A stretch of 64,000 bases of DNA from Sambucus nigra (lineage: Eukaryota; Streptophyta; Magnoliopsida; Dipsacales; Adoxaceae), in NCBI GenBank assembly GCA_949130495.1, contig OX422218.1:45036823-45100822 (forward strand), written 5' to 3'. The notes under the pieces were generated by a model, which was not told where the DNA came from, did no database searches, and saw only the letters and a list, made by a program, of their open reading frames with translations. Every line of letters starts with the position of its first letter. The stretch's first letter is position 1. A program made the position numbers and the translations under genes. Shown piece after piece: positions 10,336 through 23,140 of this stretch.

Positions 10336-13300
10336 GTGCCTCTTGGGGGGGCTATTAGGGGTCCATTTCACATTTTTGCCTTCAACAACAATTTTTCAAG
10401 CTTAAGCCTAATATTTGCAAGTTTGGGTCATATTCTCAAATCGTGAGTCCCGTAACTATGAGTTCAATTGCTACATGTTACATCAGTGTTGTCGATGTGT
10501 TCTTTTATGGAACCATTGGGGCGATGATTTTCATTCTCACTCTTTAATGGAATGTTTTCAAACTAAGTCTATTTATTTTTAATTTTCATATATTTCAAAA
10601 ACTGAGATTAATGTGACCTTACATTCAGTTGTTAAGTGTTACACTGGTCCCGTGCGAGTTTTTTGCCTCCCTTCTGGTGTCTTTTCTATTTTTTTTGGCA
10701 TTTTTCCTTTTAATGGAATGTTTACAAGCCCAAGTCAATCTATATTCAAGTTTTGGCCATATTCTCAAATTTTGAGTCATGTGATTATGCGGTTACTTGC
10801 TACATGTTATGTTGGTCCCGTGAAAGGTGTTCATGCCTCTTCAGGGCCATTTGGGGGCAGTTTTTCATTTTCTCCCTTTAATGTCATGTTTTTAAGCCTA
10901 AGTCTAACTATTTGCAAGTTTTTTCTCATATTCACAAATCGGGAGTCTCATAACTATGCAGTAAGTTTCTATGTGTTATGTTGGGCCATGCCATTTGTCC
11001 ATTCCTCTTTTGGGGCCATTTGGGGATTGTTTTGCATTTTCTCTCATGAACATCATGTTTTTAAGACTATGTCTAACTATTTGGAATATTTAAAAGTGGA
11101 TGTTATGCAACTAGGATGTTGATTTTTACATGTTACGCAAGTCCCGTGCGATGTGTCCGTGCCTCTTGCAGGGTTGTTTGGTGGTTCTTATGCATTTTTT
11201 CCTTCAATGACATGTTTTGAAGCCCAAGTGAATGTATTTTCAAGTTTTGATAAAATTCTCAAATCGAGAGTCCTATGACTATGAGGGACGTTTTTATGTG
11301 TTACTTTGGTTCTGTACGAGGAGTTTGTGCCACTTACTTTCCATTTTCACCTTTTAACAACATATTTTCAAGACACGTCTATCTATTTACATGTTTTGTC
11401 TATATTCTAAAATTGAAAGTCTCGTGATAATGTGGTCAGTTGCTACATGTCACGTTTGTCCTGTACGGGGTGTTTGAGCCACTTACAGGGCCGTTTAGGG
11501 GTTATTTTTTGTTTTTTCCCTTTAATGGCATGTTCTCAATCCTAAATCTAATAATTTTTAAGCTTTTGTTATATTCTCAAATTGGGAGTCCCGTGACTAT
11601 GCGATCAAAAGCTATGTGTTACAATGGTCCTGTGCGAGGTTTTTGTGCCTCTAACAGGGCCATTTGGTTGATGGTTTTTTCACTTTCGCTCTTTAACGAG
11701 GTATTTTCAACCCAAGGCAAACTATTTTCAAGTTTTGGTCATATTCTCAAATTATGAGTACTGTGACTACAAATTTATTTATGACATGTAACATTGGCAC
11801 CGTTCGAGGTGTTCGCGCCACTTGTAGGGCTATTTTGTGGTTGTTTTGTATTTTTTCCCTTTAACGACATATTTTTTTATCCTAAGTCTAACTATTTGCA
11901 AGCTTTGGTTATATTCTCAAAATCGGAGTCATGTGACTATGTGGTGAGTTGCCACATGTTACATTTGGTCCCATGTGAGGTGTTCATGTTTTGCATTTTT
12001 AATCTTTACCTATGTGTCTTCAAGACTAAGTCTAACTATTTACATGTTTTGGTCATATTCTCAAACTAGGAGTCCCGTGACAATGCAGTCGGTTGTTACG
12101 AGTTATGTTTGCCACGTGCAAGGTGTCCATGCCTCTTGAAGAGCCATTTAGGGGCTATTTTGCATTTTTTCCTGTTAACAACACTTTTTTAGGACTAAGG
12201 CTAACTATTTTCAACTTCTGGTTATATTATGAAATCTATAGTCTCGCGACTACATGGTCAGTTTCTATGTCTCACAATTGTCCCAAGTGAGGTGTTCGTG
12301 CCTCTTGCGGGTCGTTTGGGGGCTATTTTTTTCATTTTCTCCCTTCAATGGAATATTTTCTATCCTAACTCTAATTAGTTGAAAGTTTTGGTCATATTCT
12401 CAAATCGAGATTCATGTAACCGCGATCAATTAATATGGTCCCGCGTGAGGTGATTGTGATTCTTATGGGGCCGTTTAGATGTTATTTAGCATTTTCTCCC
12501 TTTAATAGCAAGTTTTCAGGCCTAAGTAAGACTACTTGCATGCTTTTGTCTTATTATCAAAATGAGAGTCCCGTGAATACTTGGTCAGTTACTTGGTATT
12601 ACGGTGGTCCCATCTGAGTAGTTCATTCCTCTTATAGGGCCATTTGGTGCTTTCTTTGAATTTTTTTCATTTAACATGGTTTTAGCTCAAGTCAAACTAT
12701 TTGTATGTTTCAGTTATATTCCCAAACTGAGAGTCCCGTGATTGCATGGTCAGTAGCTATGTGTTACGTTGGACCCGTGTGAGGTGTTCATGCTTCTTGC
12801 ATGGCCATTTAGGGTTATTTTACATTTTACATTGGTTCTGTTCGAGCTGCTCAAGCTTCTTGTGGTGCTGTTTGGCAGATATTTTGCATAATCACACTTC
12901 AACAACATGTTTTCAAGCCTAAGTCTAACTATTTTAAGTTTATCTCATATTTTCAAACTAACAATCCGATTAGAGGTTAGTTGGTATGTGTACGTTGGTC
13001 CTGTTGAGATGCTGTTGCCTCTTATGGGGCCATTTGGGTGATATTTTGCATTTTCACCCTTTAAAGGCAGGATTTCAAGCCTAAGTCTAACTAATTGCAA
13101 ATTTTTGTCATATTTTTAAACCGCAAGTCACATGACTATGCACTCAATTTTCACGTGTTACATTGGTCCCGTGTGAGATGTTCGCGCCTCTTGTGGAGCC
13201 ATTTGAGGGTTGTTTTATGTTTTTACCCTTTGACGGCATGTTTTCAACCCGAAATATAGCTATTTAAAAGTTTTCATCATATTCTAAAACCGAGAGTCCC

Positions 13301-15466
13301 GTGAATACACCGTTAGTTACTACATGTTACATTGTTCGTGCCTCTTGCATGGCCGTGGGGTGGTTGTTTGCATTTTCACCCTTTGATGACATGTTTTTAA
13401 TCAAAAGTTAACTATTTTTAATTTTCAGGCATATTCTCAAACCGAAAGTTATGTGACTATGCAGTCAGTTGCTATGTGTTATGTTGGTCCCGTGCGAGGT
13501 TTTCGTACTTCTTACGTGTTCATTTATAGTTTATTTTTCATTTTCTCCCTTTAACGACATGTTTACAAGCCTAAGACTATTAATTTGACAGTTTTGGTGA
13601 TATTCTCAAATTAGGAGTCCCGTGACTACACGTCTAGTTGCTATGTGTTACGTTGGTGACATGCAAGTTCTTTTGGCCTCTTGTGGAGTTTTTCAATAGT
13701 TGTTTTGTATTTTTCACCCTTTAATAACATGCTTTCAAGACTATGTCTCACTATTTGAAATTTTGGTCAAACTATCAAATCGTGAGTCCCGTGACTATGA
13801 GGTCGGTTGCTACATGTTACACAGGTCTCGCGCGTGGTGGTTGTGCATCTTATGGGCCTATTTGGTGGTTATTTTTACATTTTCTCCCTTTAACGGCCAT
13901 ATTTCAAGTCTTAAGTCTATCTATTTGACTGTTTTGATCATATTATCAAACCAGGTGTTTCGTGAATATGTAGTTAGTTGTTACATGTTATGTTTTTTTC
14001 CATGCGGGGTGTTCATGTCTCTTGTAGAGCCATTTAGGGGTTGTTTTACATTTTCAACTTTAATAACATGTTTTTAAGACTAAGTCTAATTGTTATGAAT
14101 TTTTGGTAATATTGTTAAACCAGGAGTTTCACGACTATGTGGTTAGTTTCTGTGTCACGATGGTCTCTATGCAAGGTGTTTGTGTCTCTTGTTGGGACAT
14201 TTCGGAGATATTTTTTCATTTTTGCACCTCAATGGGATATTTGAATCACAACTTTAACTATTTGAAAGTTTTGGTCATATTCTTAACTTGATATTCACAT
14301 GATTGTAGACAATTTCTATGCTTTCGCATGAGATGTTTGTGATTCTTGTGGGGCCATTTGGAGGTTGTTTTGCATTTTATCCCTTTACTGCATGTTTTCA
14401 GGCCTAAGTTAAACTATTTGCATGTTTTGGACATATTCTCAAACCATGAGTCGTGTCACTATGTGGTCAGTTGTTACGTGTTATGTTGATCCCATTTGAG
14501 TAGTTAGTTTTTCTTACAGGGTTGTTTGGTGGCTATTTTACAGTTTTGTCATTTAATTACTTGTGTTTTTAACCTAAGTGTAACTATTTACAAGTTTTGC
14601 TCATATTCTCAAATCGGGAGTCCCATGACTACGCGATCAGTTGCTACATATTATGTTAGTCCCCTGCGAGGTGTTCATGCCTCTTCCTTGGTTGTTTATA
14701 GGTTATTTTAAATTCCCTTTATCAAGAAGTTTTCAAGATTATGTCTAACTATTGTTGGTCATGGTTATCTGCTCGGACTGAGAGTCCCGTGACTACGCGA
14801 TTTCTTGTTGCATGTTATGATGGTTCTATGTGAGGTGATCATGAATCTTGTAGGGCTATTTGGGGGATGTCTTGCATTTTCCCATTCAACGACATGTTTT
14901 AAATCCTAAGTCTAACTATTGTAATTTTTGGTCAAATTCTTAAACCGAGTGTCCAGTGACTACGCGGTCAGTTGGTATGTGTTATGTTGGTCCTGTCGAG
15001 GTTTTCTTGCCTCTTGCAGGGCTGTTTTGGGAATATTTAGCAATTTGGACCTTTAATGACATGTTTTCAAGCGTAAGTCTAACTATTTGAAAATTTTGGT
15101 CATATTATTAAACTGCAAGTCATATGACTACGCAGTTAGGTCCTTCACGTTACGTTGGTCCCATACGAGGTGTTTGTGCCACTTGCTAAGCTATTTGGGT
15201 ATTATATTACATTTTTTCCCTTTAACGACATGTTTTCAAGCTTAATTCTAACTATTTGAAAGTTTTGATCGTATTCTAAATCCGAAAGTCCCGTGACTAT
15301 ATGATAAGTTGCTACATGTTATATTGTTCCAATGTGAGGTGTTCACACCTCTTGTATGGCCCTTAGGGAGTTGTCCTATGTTGTCACCCTTTAATGGCAC
15401 ATTTTGAATCCAAAGGTTAACTATTGTCATGTTTTCGTCATATTCTCAAATCGGGAGTCATATGAG
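10336..15466 (+). repeat. Satellite array, block 2
   Basis: Continuation of the monomer family of block 1 in the same orientation, about 31 degenerate monomers. The block ends in mid-monomer at ATGAG (15462-15466), the left target-site copy of the chromovirus. The largest plus-strand frame (10613-11122, 169 codons) runs across three monomers in changing register and is not a gene. Confidence 0.93.
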
Positions 15467-18438
15467 TGTGACACCCCGCCTAATTAAATACTGGGTGATC
15501 ACTCCTTTATTAAATTAAATCAAGGTAAACAGTTGGTTCATTCTCAGCATCACTGTCGATAAAAATAATTTTTCCAATTTAACACCCTAAATAATTAAGC
15601 TAAGTGTCAAAACCATTTTTTTTTTTCAAACTTCCAAATTTTAATTAAAGAAAAGATTTATTAATTCAAACAACATTTCTACAATATAAAATCACACCAC
15701 GATGAACTAAAATAAAACCATACATTCACCAATCGAATGTCAACAATATAAATCTAAAAGTCATAAACCATCCTGAATAAATCCCATAAACAATCCTGGA
15801 ATAACTGAAATATAAATGAAAATCCCAACAATAAATGAAATGATGAAAAGGGCGACACGTGCCCAATAATGAGAGTGATAGGAGTGGAGTCAATAACAGA
15901 AGTCGTCTACTCAAGTAACCTGCAACTCCCACCTAAGCTGCAGCTCGTTCTTCTCAAAGGTTCCTAAGCAAGACGCCCCTGTGGCTGGGCACCTGAAAAT
16001 ATACATATATATACACAAGAGAGAGAGAGAGAAGGAAACGGGTCAGGGCCCGAAAGTGTGTTTGATTTTAAAAATACGTTAAGCAAGTATTTAAAATGAT
16101 ACAGGCCAATGCAACATCATATTAGTTCGTCTCTCTATTGAGAAATACTCACCTCTCTTCTAATGTGCACTCCTACCGCACTAACCTACCCAACGATTCG
16201 TTTCTTAGCTTACGCATATATTATCAAAACCGAACGATGTCAATGTTTTAAAAAGGTTACTTTCAATATGTAGTACTCCTCTCGTTTTAGCTTCTTTAAA
16301 TTATAAGGTTTCCCAGTGTCTTCTCATACTTCCACAAAACAAGTAATTAATAATAGTCGACAACCATGTTCTACTTATCAAATTACAGTAGGCAGTTTAA
16401 AGTTTATAACCTCATATATATATTAACTACTCGTATAATATATATATATATATAACAGCACCCCAACTAAACTATGGTGCGGGCATACTCTGCTATCCAA
16501 TCCCCGTATTGCTCACACAAAGGGAAATACAAGTTCGGAATCACTCTCGAACTGTATTAACATATACAAAACAACGTTGAGGCGAAGCATAGATTCCAAG
16601 TCCAAGAGGTCAGTACATACCCACACGTCTCTTAGGACCGTCCGACTATCAATCTGATAGCCCGTACCTAGGATCTCTATCTTCTAGGGTACAAATCAAT
16701 ATACCCCATAAATCAACACAAGGTAAGATTGTCCCAGCGCGGTAACCTCAGGGATAGCAAGTAGCGCGGGTACGTTTTTCACATGTATATAATATATGTA
16801 CACACAATTATATAAATATACCCATTTCATCATATTAATATAGGTTTCTCTCGTAACCCATAGTCACAACATTTATCTTTAATTTCCCATTATCATGATT
16901 ACGTATAAGGTTTCGTCTCTAACCTTAACTCGAAGAGTTTTCTCACTCATTACCTAATACTCATGGGTCATATCCTTACCAATCTAAAATTCAGTAAGTG
17001 ACTTTATTTAATTCCAACGTAACTCTCTTACGCACCTCACCCTTAAGTTTCATAAATTCAACCTAAAGTAAATATCACATAATTACCCTTCTCGTTGAAG
17101 ATTAAAGGTTCTAACATTGATCCCTATACCCTACTGGTTCTCAATATCTCCCAAATCCTTTTATTTATAATGCCCAAGAAATATTCCACGGTAAATTAAT
17201 TCAACTAATTAAACAAGGGGAAAAAGAGTTTGCCAGGAGGGGTCGATCGATCGACGTCTGGGACTCGATCGATCAAACCTTCGATCGATCGACGCTCTAG
17301 GTTCGATCGATCGATCAAACATGTATTTCGATTTCTGCAGAAGTGCAGTTACGGGTTTGACTAATATTCTTCATTCAAATCCATAATTTCCAACACTAAT
17401 CGTCCCAAGACTTATACTACAATCATGGTAATATATTTCCAGATGTGTCTAACGTTAAGCATGCATATAACCATCATTAAACATGATTAAACAACCTAAA
17501 ATCTCCTCTAATCATCAAGAACCCTAAGTTTTCTTAACTTTTGTTCTAATCAGTTTTCTCCAGAATTTCCTTCTAACATAACATCACAAATTCGTGGGTT
17601 AATCATCTACTTCACATATTAATTTCCAGAATAAGGTTATGATGATTTCTACATGCAAATCCCTATCAAAATTTGTGGTTTTCTTCCTTTAATTATACTC
17701 CTAATCATTCCTACACTAATATGATTATTGCACCAACGAAAATACGCAAGTTAAACACTTGCCTGGGATTTCAGAGGTCTGGTTTCCTGCTGATATTGGT
17801 GTGGTTGCGTTCTCCTCCTCGCGATCTACGCGTTGGTGGTGACGGCGGTGGAATCGGTGGTGTTATGGGCCTTGAATCACCTTGAGAGCTCTCTCCTCTC
17901 TTCTCCAATGGCCGTTCTAGGGTTTTGAATGTTCTAACCCTAAAAGGCTAGCTTAAATGGCTGCTAAGGATGGCTGAAATTCGTGGGTTTAATTACCCTA
18001 TTTTATAAAATGACCAAAATGCCCTCCCGGGTCACTAATTAAGCCTAAAAACATCCCGAGACCCAAACTAAACCCCCGGGTACACTTTTCTGACTATCTC
18101 GACCTTTCCGGACGCGTTGGCGCACTTAAAACGACCATACGGACAACTTATAAAATATTCACTTTTTAATTAACGTAATTAGTCCCGATGTGGCATGGGC
18201 ACGTCCCGACTTAAATTTCCGAAATAGTCATTTAATTCACTTATGACATTCAATATAACCAATATAATATATTACTATGCTCATTAGTAATATTCAACAA
18301 GTTTCCCATAATTACTAACTCTAGGCACGTTAATAATTATAACATAATTAATTTCCGGATTTTTTTATTAAATAAATCATCACATTAAATTTAATAAATC
18401 CCCAAATTAAATATAGCATAAAAATACGGGGTATTACA
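15467..18438 (-). repeat. 3' LTR of the chromovirus (left copy)
   Basis: 2972 bp, nearly identical to 23327-26298. It contains a (GA)n run near 16017 and a (TA)n run near 16440. A cluster of TCGATCGATCGA-type palindromes lies at about 17242-17320. Antisense frames such as 17673-17885 occur in both LTRs and are not genes. TATA-like strings on the element strand (for example TATAAATAA near 17165) are candidate promoters only. Confidence 0.96.
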
Positions 18439-18450
18439 TACTTCCCCCCT
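18439..18450 (-). promoter_or_regulatory. Polypurine tract of the chromovirus
   Basis: AGGGGGGAAGTA in element orientation abuts the 3' LTR. The TAG stop of pol (18449-18451) overlaps its first two bases, so coding capacity runs right up to the plus-strand primer. Confidence 0.88.
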
Positions 18451-21400
18451 AATAACGGAATTTCGTCCCGAAATTCGGAAAATAAGGCATACCTGGTAAA
18501 AACAAATCTGGATATCTCTCGCGCATATCTGCCTCACGCTCCCAAGTGGATTCCTCCACATTATGATGCTCCCACTGGACTCGCACAAGTGGAACTACTT
18601 TCGACCTCAATCTCCTCTCACTATAGTCTAGAATAGCCACTGGTCTCTCCTCGTAAGAGCTATCAGACTGTAAGTCTATCTCGTCTATCGCAATGTGAGT
18701 ATGGGCCATATCATCCCGAAGATATCGTCTCAACGACGAGATGTGGAATATATCGTGGATGCGATGTAAATGTTCTGGCAATCCCAACCTGTATGCTACT
18801 GGCCCAATTCTATCGATGATGGGAAATGGTCCTACGTACCTCGGAGCCAACTTCCCCTTCTTCCCGAACCTCATCACTCCTTTCATAGGAGATACACGCA
18901 ACAACACTTGATCTCCCACATTAAACTCCCGGAAGAACCGTTTCGCATCGGCGTAGCTCTTCTGCCTGTCTTGGGCTACCCGAATACGACTCCTGATTAT
19001 CTCAATCCTCGCAGAGGTCTCCTGAATCACTTCTGGGCCTAATAACTTATTGTCCCCCACCTCGAGCCAATAAGTTGGAGAACGACAAGGCCTGCCATAC
19101 AAAGCCTCAAATGGAGCCATGCCAATCGTAAACTGATAGGAGTTATTATAAGAAAACTCTACCAGTGGAAGGTGTGGTTCCCAACCCCCTCCGAAATCGA
19201 GAACACACATGCGTAGCATATCTTCCAACATCTGATTAGTACGCTCTGTCTGTCCATCTGTCTGTGGGTGGTAGGCTGAACTCAGTCTCAACTCTGTACC
19301 CATAGCCTCCTGAAAGCTTTCCCAGAAACGTGACACAAAAATCTTGTCTCTATCTGACACAATATTCAGGGGCACCCCGTGTAATCTGACAATCTCAGCG
19401 ATGAACAACTGGGCATACTGACCCGTGGTATAATCTGTCCTCACTGGCAGAAAATGAGCCACCTTGGTCAAACGGTCTACAATCACCCAGATAGAATCGT
19501 GACCCCGCTGTGATGTAGGCAACCCGGTAATGAAGTTCATGGAAATACTTTCCCACTTCCACGCGGGTATTTCCAACGGCTGAAGTAATCCCGACGGTTT
19601 CTGATGGTCCACCTTCACCAGCTGGCAAGTAGAACACTTGGACACAAATTCAGCGATGTCCCTCTTCATCCCACTCCACCAGTACTGTCGTCTCATGTCC
19701 TGGTACATCTTATCGCCTCCCGGATGTACTGCAAATCGGGACCCATGAGAATGGGTCATCACTTCATGACGTAGCTCCGCTCCTTCTGGGACCACTAATC
19801 TCCCATTAAACCGCAACCCTCCATCCGAACTAACAGAATAGGACTCAGCACCCTCGGCTAGAAGTCGTACAATCTGCTCCTGACAAAACGGGTCTGTAGT
19901 CTGTGCCTGTATCACCCTTGTAACAATCTCGGGTGTGACTGACATGACGGATATGAACGAACGGGCTACCGCGTCTTGGTGACCCAACTCTTTACACTTC
20001 GCTTTCCAAACGTCGGCTACATCGTCTACCGGTCTACGGCTCAACGCATCAGCAACTACGTTGGCCTTCCCCGGATGGTACTGTATGTCGAACTGGTAAT
20101 CTTTCACAAACTCTAACCATCTGCGCTGACGCATATTCAGCTCTTGCTGAGTGAACAGGTACTGCAGTGACTTATGGTCGGTGAACAAACGGAATTTCTC
20201 GCCCAACAGATAGTGCCTCCAAATTCTCAATGCAAAGACGACCGCAGCTAACTCCAGGTCGTGGGTGGGGTAATTCTTCTCATGTGGCTTAAGCTTGCGG
20301 GAAGCAAAATCTATGGCCTTCTCCTCCTGCTGAAGTACTCCCCCAAGTCCTCGTAAGGACACATCTGTGTAAACCAGGTACTCTACACCCGGCTTCGGTA
20401 AAGCAAGGACTGGTGCCGAAGTAAGCTTGTCCTTCAGCTCGTCAAAAGCCAACTGACAAACGTCATCCCAGATATATGGTACTCCCTTGCGAGTCAGATT
20501 CTTCAATGGACCCGCTATTTTGGAAAATCCCCGAATGAACCTCCTGTAGTATCCGGCTAACCCCAAGAAACTACGCACTTCCGTCGGTGTCGTGGGCTGC
20601 CCCCACTCCCTCACCGCTGACACTTTGCTCGGGTCAACTGCTATCCCTTGCTCAGAAACAACATGGCCCAAGAATTGTACCTCTCGCAACCAGAATCCAC
20701 ACTTCTCGTACTTAGCATACAACTGATGCTCTCGTAGAGTCTGAAGAACCTGCCTCAAGTGTTCGACATGCTCCTCCGCGGAGTGTGAATATATCAGAAT
20801 ATCATCTATGAAGACGATGACGAACTGATCCAAGAACTCTCTGAATACTCGGTTCATTAGGTCCATGAAAACGGCTGGGGCATTTGTGAGTCCGAACGGC
20901 ATCACCCTGAACTCATAGGACCCATATCTTGACAAGAAGCCAGTCTTTGAAACATCTTGCTCTCTAATCCGTAACTGATGGTACCCCGACCTCAGATCTA
21001 CCTTCGAAAAGAAAGTTGCTCCCCTCAACTGGTCGAATAGATCATCGATTCGAGGTAACAGATACTTATTCCGTATCGTGACCTTATTCAACTCCCGGTA
21101 GTCCACGCACAATCTCAGTGAACCATCTCTCTTCTTTACAAATAAGACTGGAGCGCCCCAAGGTGAGGTACTCCTACGAATGAAGCCCTGACCTAATAGC
21201 TGCTCAATCTGATCTCGTAGCTCTCGCATCTCTGCCGGAGCCATACGGTACGGTGCGCGTGCTATAGGTCTCGTATCCGGCACTAAATCTATAACGAAAT
21301 CTATCTCACGACTGGGCGGTAGGCCTGGTATCTCCTGAAACACATCGGAATACTCCATAACAACTGGGATCGAATCCAAAGGAATCACAACCTCCTTAGA

Positions 21401-21925
21401 GGTATCCTCCTCAATGTAATATAAATGAGCGGTCGAACCTCCCTCTGGGCGAGGCATCGCCACTACAAACATCTCCTGCCCCAGAATGGCAAAAACAATG
21501 CTCCCACCGAAGCAATCAATCATGGCTCTATAAGATGCGAGCCAATCCATACCAATAATCACGTCATGCTCGTGCATCTCTAAGACTAGCATGTCTGCAG
21601 GCAATACCAAGCTACCAATCTCTACCCCTACTCCTCGGCATATAAAGAATATAAATGACCCACTCCCCAGTGGTGAGTCGACACACGTCACGGTGCTCTC
21701 TGCTGTGGCTAATAACTCTAAGGACTTCGCAAAATGCGTAGCTATAAAACAATGCGTTGCCCCCGTATCAAATAAAACTTTACACATTGTACCATGGATA
21801 GTAAACATACCCTCAATCGCAGGTGGTGCCTGTGGAGCTGGTGCCTGGTGGACGTTATAGACAAGTCCATACTGTAATTGCCCCTGCTGTACTGGAGCTA
21901 CTGGAATGGCTGGTAGGGCTGGCAC
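18449..21925 (-). CDS. pol: Pol portion of the chromovirus: PR, RT, RNase H, IN, chromodomain
   Basis: 1158 open codons; positions count from base 21925. Aspartic protease: [10 protein letters not shown] at 52-60. Reverse transcriptase about 220-400: [21 protein letters not shown] and the catalytic FIDDILIYS at 372-380. RNase H about 515-630: D of YTDVS, E of DLELAAV, D of FTDHKS and D of ADALSRR all present. Integrase: zinc-binding H727, H734, C764, C767; catalytic D817, D858, E894 with the usual 35-residue D-E gap; a GPF motif near 1032. Chromodomain about 1093-1140 ([27 protein letters not shown]), which in relatives is thought to guide insertion to modified chromatin. No catalytic residue is visibly lost. 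Base composition is clearly more GC-rich than the flanking satellite, as expected for a recent arrival. Confidence 0.93.
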   Translation of the reverse strand: MPALPAIPVAPVQQGQLQYGLVYNVHQAPAPQAPPAIEGMFTIHGTMCKVLFDTGATHCFIATHFAKSLELLATAESTVTCVDSPLGSGSFIFFICRGVGVEIGSLVLPADMLVLEMHEHDVIIGMDWLASYRAMIDCFGGSIVFAILGQEMFVVAMPRPEGGSTAHLYYIEEDTSKEVVIPLDSIPVVMEYSDVFQEIPGLPPSREIDFVIDLVPDTRPIARAPYRMAPAEMRELRDQIEQLLGQGFIRRSTSPWGAPVLFVKKRDGSLRLCVDYRELNKVTIRNKYLLPRIDDLFDQLRGATFFSKVDLRSGYHQLRIREQDVSKTGFLSRYGSYEFRVMPFGLTNAPAVFMDLMNRVFREFLDQFVIVFIDDILIYSHSAEEHVEHLRQVLQTLREHQLYAKYEKCGFWLREVQFLGHVVSEQGIAVDPSKVSAVREWGQPTTPTEVRSFLGLAGYYRRFIRGFSKIAGPLKNLTRKGVPYIWDDVCQLAFDELKDKLTSAPVLALPKPGVEYLVYTDVSLRGLGGVLQQEEKAIDFASRKLKPHEKNYPTHDLELAAVVFALRIWRHYLLGEKFRLFTDHKSLQYLFTQQELNMRQRRWLEFVKDYQFDIQYHPGKANVVADALSRRPVDDVADVWKAKCKELGHQDAVARSFISVMSVTPEIVTRVIQAQTTDPFCQEQIVRLLAEGAESYSVSSDGGLRFNGRLVVPEGAELRHEVMTHSHGSRFAVHPGGDKMYQDMRRQYWWSGMKRDIAEFVSKCSTCQLVKVDHQKPSGLLQPLEIPAWKWESISMNFITGLPTSQRGHDSIWVIVDRLTKVAHFLPVRTDYTTGQYAQLFIAEIVRLHGVPLNIVSDRDKIFVSRFWESFQEAMGTELRLSSAYHPQTDGQTERTNQMLEDMLRMCVLDFGGGWEPHLPLVEFSYNNSYQFTIGMAPFEALYGRPCRSPTYWLEVGDNKLLGPEVIQETSARIEIIRSRIRVAQDRQKSYADAKRFFREFNVGDQVLLRVSPMKGVMRFGKKGKLAPRYVGPFPIIDRIGPVAYRLGLPEHLHRIHDIFHISSLRRYLRDDMAHTHIAIDEIDLQSDSSYEERPVAILDYSERRLRSKVVPLVRVQWEHHNVEESTWEREADMRERYPDLFLPGMPYFPNFGTKFRY

Positions 21926-22021
21926 CTGGGCTGGAGCTGGAAGGGAAGGTGGAAAGAGTGGCCTCTGCGGCTCATTACGGGCTCCCTGCTGCTGTGGGGC
22001 CCTATCGCCCTCTGGGCAATC

Positions 22022-22066
22022 CTAACGCTTATGGCCATGCTTGCCGCACACAAAACACCGGCCTCT
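22022..22066 (-). other. Zinc knuckle interrupted by an amber codon
   Basis: In element orientation the frame reads CFVCGKHGHKR, TAG, DC. Cysteine, cysteine, histidine and cysteine keep exact CCHC spacing (x2, x4, x4) if the stop counts as one residue. This shows the stop replaced a sense codon and that no insertion or deletion is involved. Confidence 0.88.
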
Positions 22067-22132
22067 GAAATTACCTCCCTTCTGTCCCTGCTGACCACGG
22101 CCCTGCTGGCCGTTACCTCCACGCCATTGGCC

Positions 22133-23140
22133 CTATTGGCCCTGATGTGCACGCTGTTGGCCTTGCTGGCCCTGCTGCTGACCCTGCGGTCGGTGTTGGC
22201 CCTGCTGGCCCTGCTGATTAGGCTGACCCTGATGGCCCTGCCTGAATCCTCCGAACCCCTGCCTAGAATCACCTGAACGAAAACGCTTAGCAGGGTCCCC
22301 CTGATGGGAACTCTGCTCGTGCTGACGAGTCTGTCCATGAGTTGGTGCCCCACCGGCACTATTACCCCCGGTCCTGCCCTGCTGGCTGGACTCTCCTGCT
22401 CTCTTGCTTCCCTGAATGTGGAAGCGGTGATCCTGGCAATGTAGTAACGCTGCATTGAGTACGTCAGTGAAAGTACTCAGGGATAGATTCCCAATAAGGT
22501 GCTGACGGATCCTCCAAGCTAACCCGTCGACGAACAGCAAAATCTTCTTGCCCTCAGTGGGTGCCTCATCTGGCACAATAGTGAGAAGTCTCGTGAACTC
22601 CTCCTCATACTCGGCTACAGTAAGGTTCTCCTGCTTCAGATTTAGTAATCTCCGCCTCATCTCAGTCTGCACTGCGGGTGGAAAGTACTTGCGGTCAAAC
22701 CGCTCCCAGAACATCTGAATAGGGATCGTGTCCCTCTCCTCCAAAGTAGTAGTGGACTCCCACCACTGTAATGCGGCTCCCACCAGCTTAAAAGAAGCCA
22801 ATAACTGCTTTTGTACCTCGGTACACTCATACATGCGAAGATGCCACTGGATGTCTTTCTTCCATTGGCTGACAGTAACAATATCGGAGCTACCAGAAAA
22901 CTCAGGGGGATGTGCTTTCTGAAAAGCATCCCGAACCCTCTCCCATGCAGATGGAAGCTGTGCTGGTACTGGCGCCACTGCCTGAACCTGGGGTGGAGCC
23001 TGTTGAGTCATTTCTATTGCGGCATTCACTGCCTGAGCAACTATGGCGGCTACTTCATTAGCATTCATTGTGCCTGGTGCCGGAGCTGCTGGTTGCTCGG
23101 CCTGGGCACGTCTATCTTTCGGAGCACGTCTCGGAGGCAT
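22133..23140 (-). CDS. gag: Gag portion of the chromovirus (capsid domain and QG-rich tail)
   Basis: 335 codons from an ATG to the first amber codon. Residues about 60-230 form the retrotransposon Gag capsid domain: WERVRDAFQKAHPPEFSG, then WKKDIQWHLRMYE, ALQWWEST, FWERFDRKYFPP and LTVAEYEEEFTRLL, which are typical of plant chromoviruses. The tail (about 280-335) is low complexity, built from repeated QGQ, HQGQ and QQGQ units. The CCHC zinc knuckle (CFVCGKHGHKR, stop, DC) lies beyond this stop in the same frame, so the truncated protein would lack its main RNA-binding motif. Role in the family: virus-like particle assembly and RNA packaging. A longer reading from TTG at 23155 is less likely than the ATG at 23140. 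Confidence 0.85.
   Translation of the reverse strand: MPPRRAPKDRRAQAEQPAAPAPGTMNANEVAAIVAQAVNAAIEMTQQAPPQVQAVAPVPAQLPSAWERVRDAFQKAHPPEFSGSSDIVTVSQWKKDIQWHLRMYECTEVQKQLLASFKLVGAALQWWESTTTLEERDTIPIQMFWERFDRKYFPPAVQTEMRRRLLNLKQENLTVAEYEEEFTRLLTIVPDEAPTEGKKILLFVDGLAWRIRQHLIGNLSLSTFTDVLNAALLHCQDHRFHIQGSKRAGESSQQGRTGGNSAGGAPTHGQTRQHEQSSHQGDPAKRFRSGDSRQGFGGFRQGHQGQPNQQGQQGQHRPQGQQQGQQGQQRAHQGQ

Larger units (their letters stand above)
18449..23140 (-). pseudogene. Chromovirus gag-pol, one frame broken by two amber codons
   Basis: From the ATG at 23140 (MPPRRAPKDRR) to the TAG at 18449 everything is in one frame, about 1560 codons, as in intact Tekay elements. It is interrupted by TAG at 22133-22135, in the Gln/Gly-rich Gag tail, and by TAG at 22022-22024, inside the zinc knuckle between GHKR and DC. 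Neither stop sits at a natural gag/pol boundary. Both fit a CAG to TAG change, the product expected from deamination of a methylated CHG cytosine, though the original codons are inferred. An apparent pol start near 21925 is a GTG inside the frame, not a real initiator. Expected family product: a polyprotein cut by its own protease into Gag, RT/RNase H and integrase. Confidence 0.9.

Noticed and set aside
3085..10345. Target-site duplication around the tandem gag-only element
   Set aside because: No matching 5-bp pair at either end; satellite bases are missing at the junction and the right LTR end is ambiguous.
10613..11122. 169-codon plus-strand ORF in the satellite
   Set aside because: It spans three monomers in changing register, and neighbouring monomers have different breaks. 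It is a by-product of the tandem repeat.
17673..17885. 70-codon ORF present twice (also 25533-25745), with a proline/glycine-rich end
   Set aside because: It lies antisense in both LTRs of one young element, so duplication is not evidence of selection.
18449..21925. Pol as a separate gene with its own start at 21925
   Set aside because: The first codon is GTG inside a frame continuous with gag apart from two stops, and protease and zinc-knuckle sequence run straight through.
22020..22024. Programmed readthrough of the gag amber codon
   Set aside because: The stop is inside the zinc knuckle, a second stop lies upstream, and the following bases do not match known readthrough signals such as TAG CAA TTA.
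22031..22276. Leu/Ala-rich plus-strand ORF that looks like a membrane protein
   Set aside because: It is the antisense of the QG-rich Gag tail; the repetitive DNA creates the hydrophobic reading.
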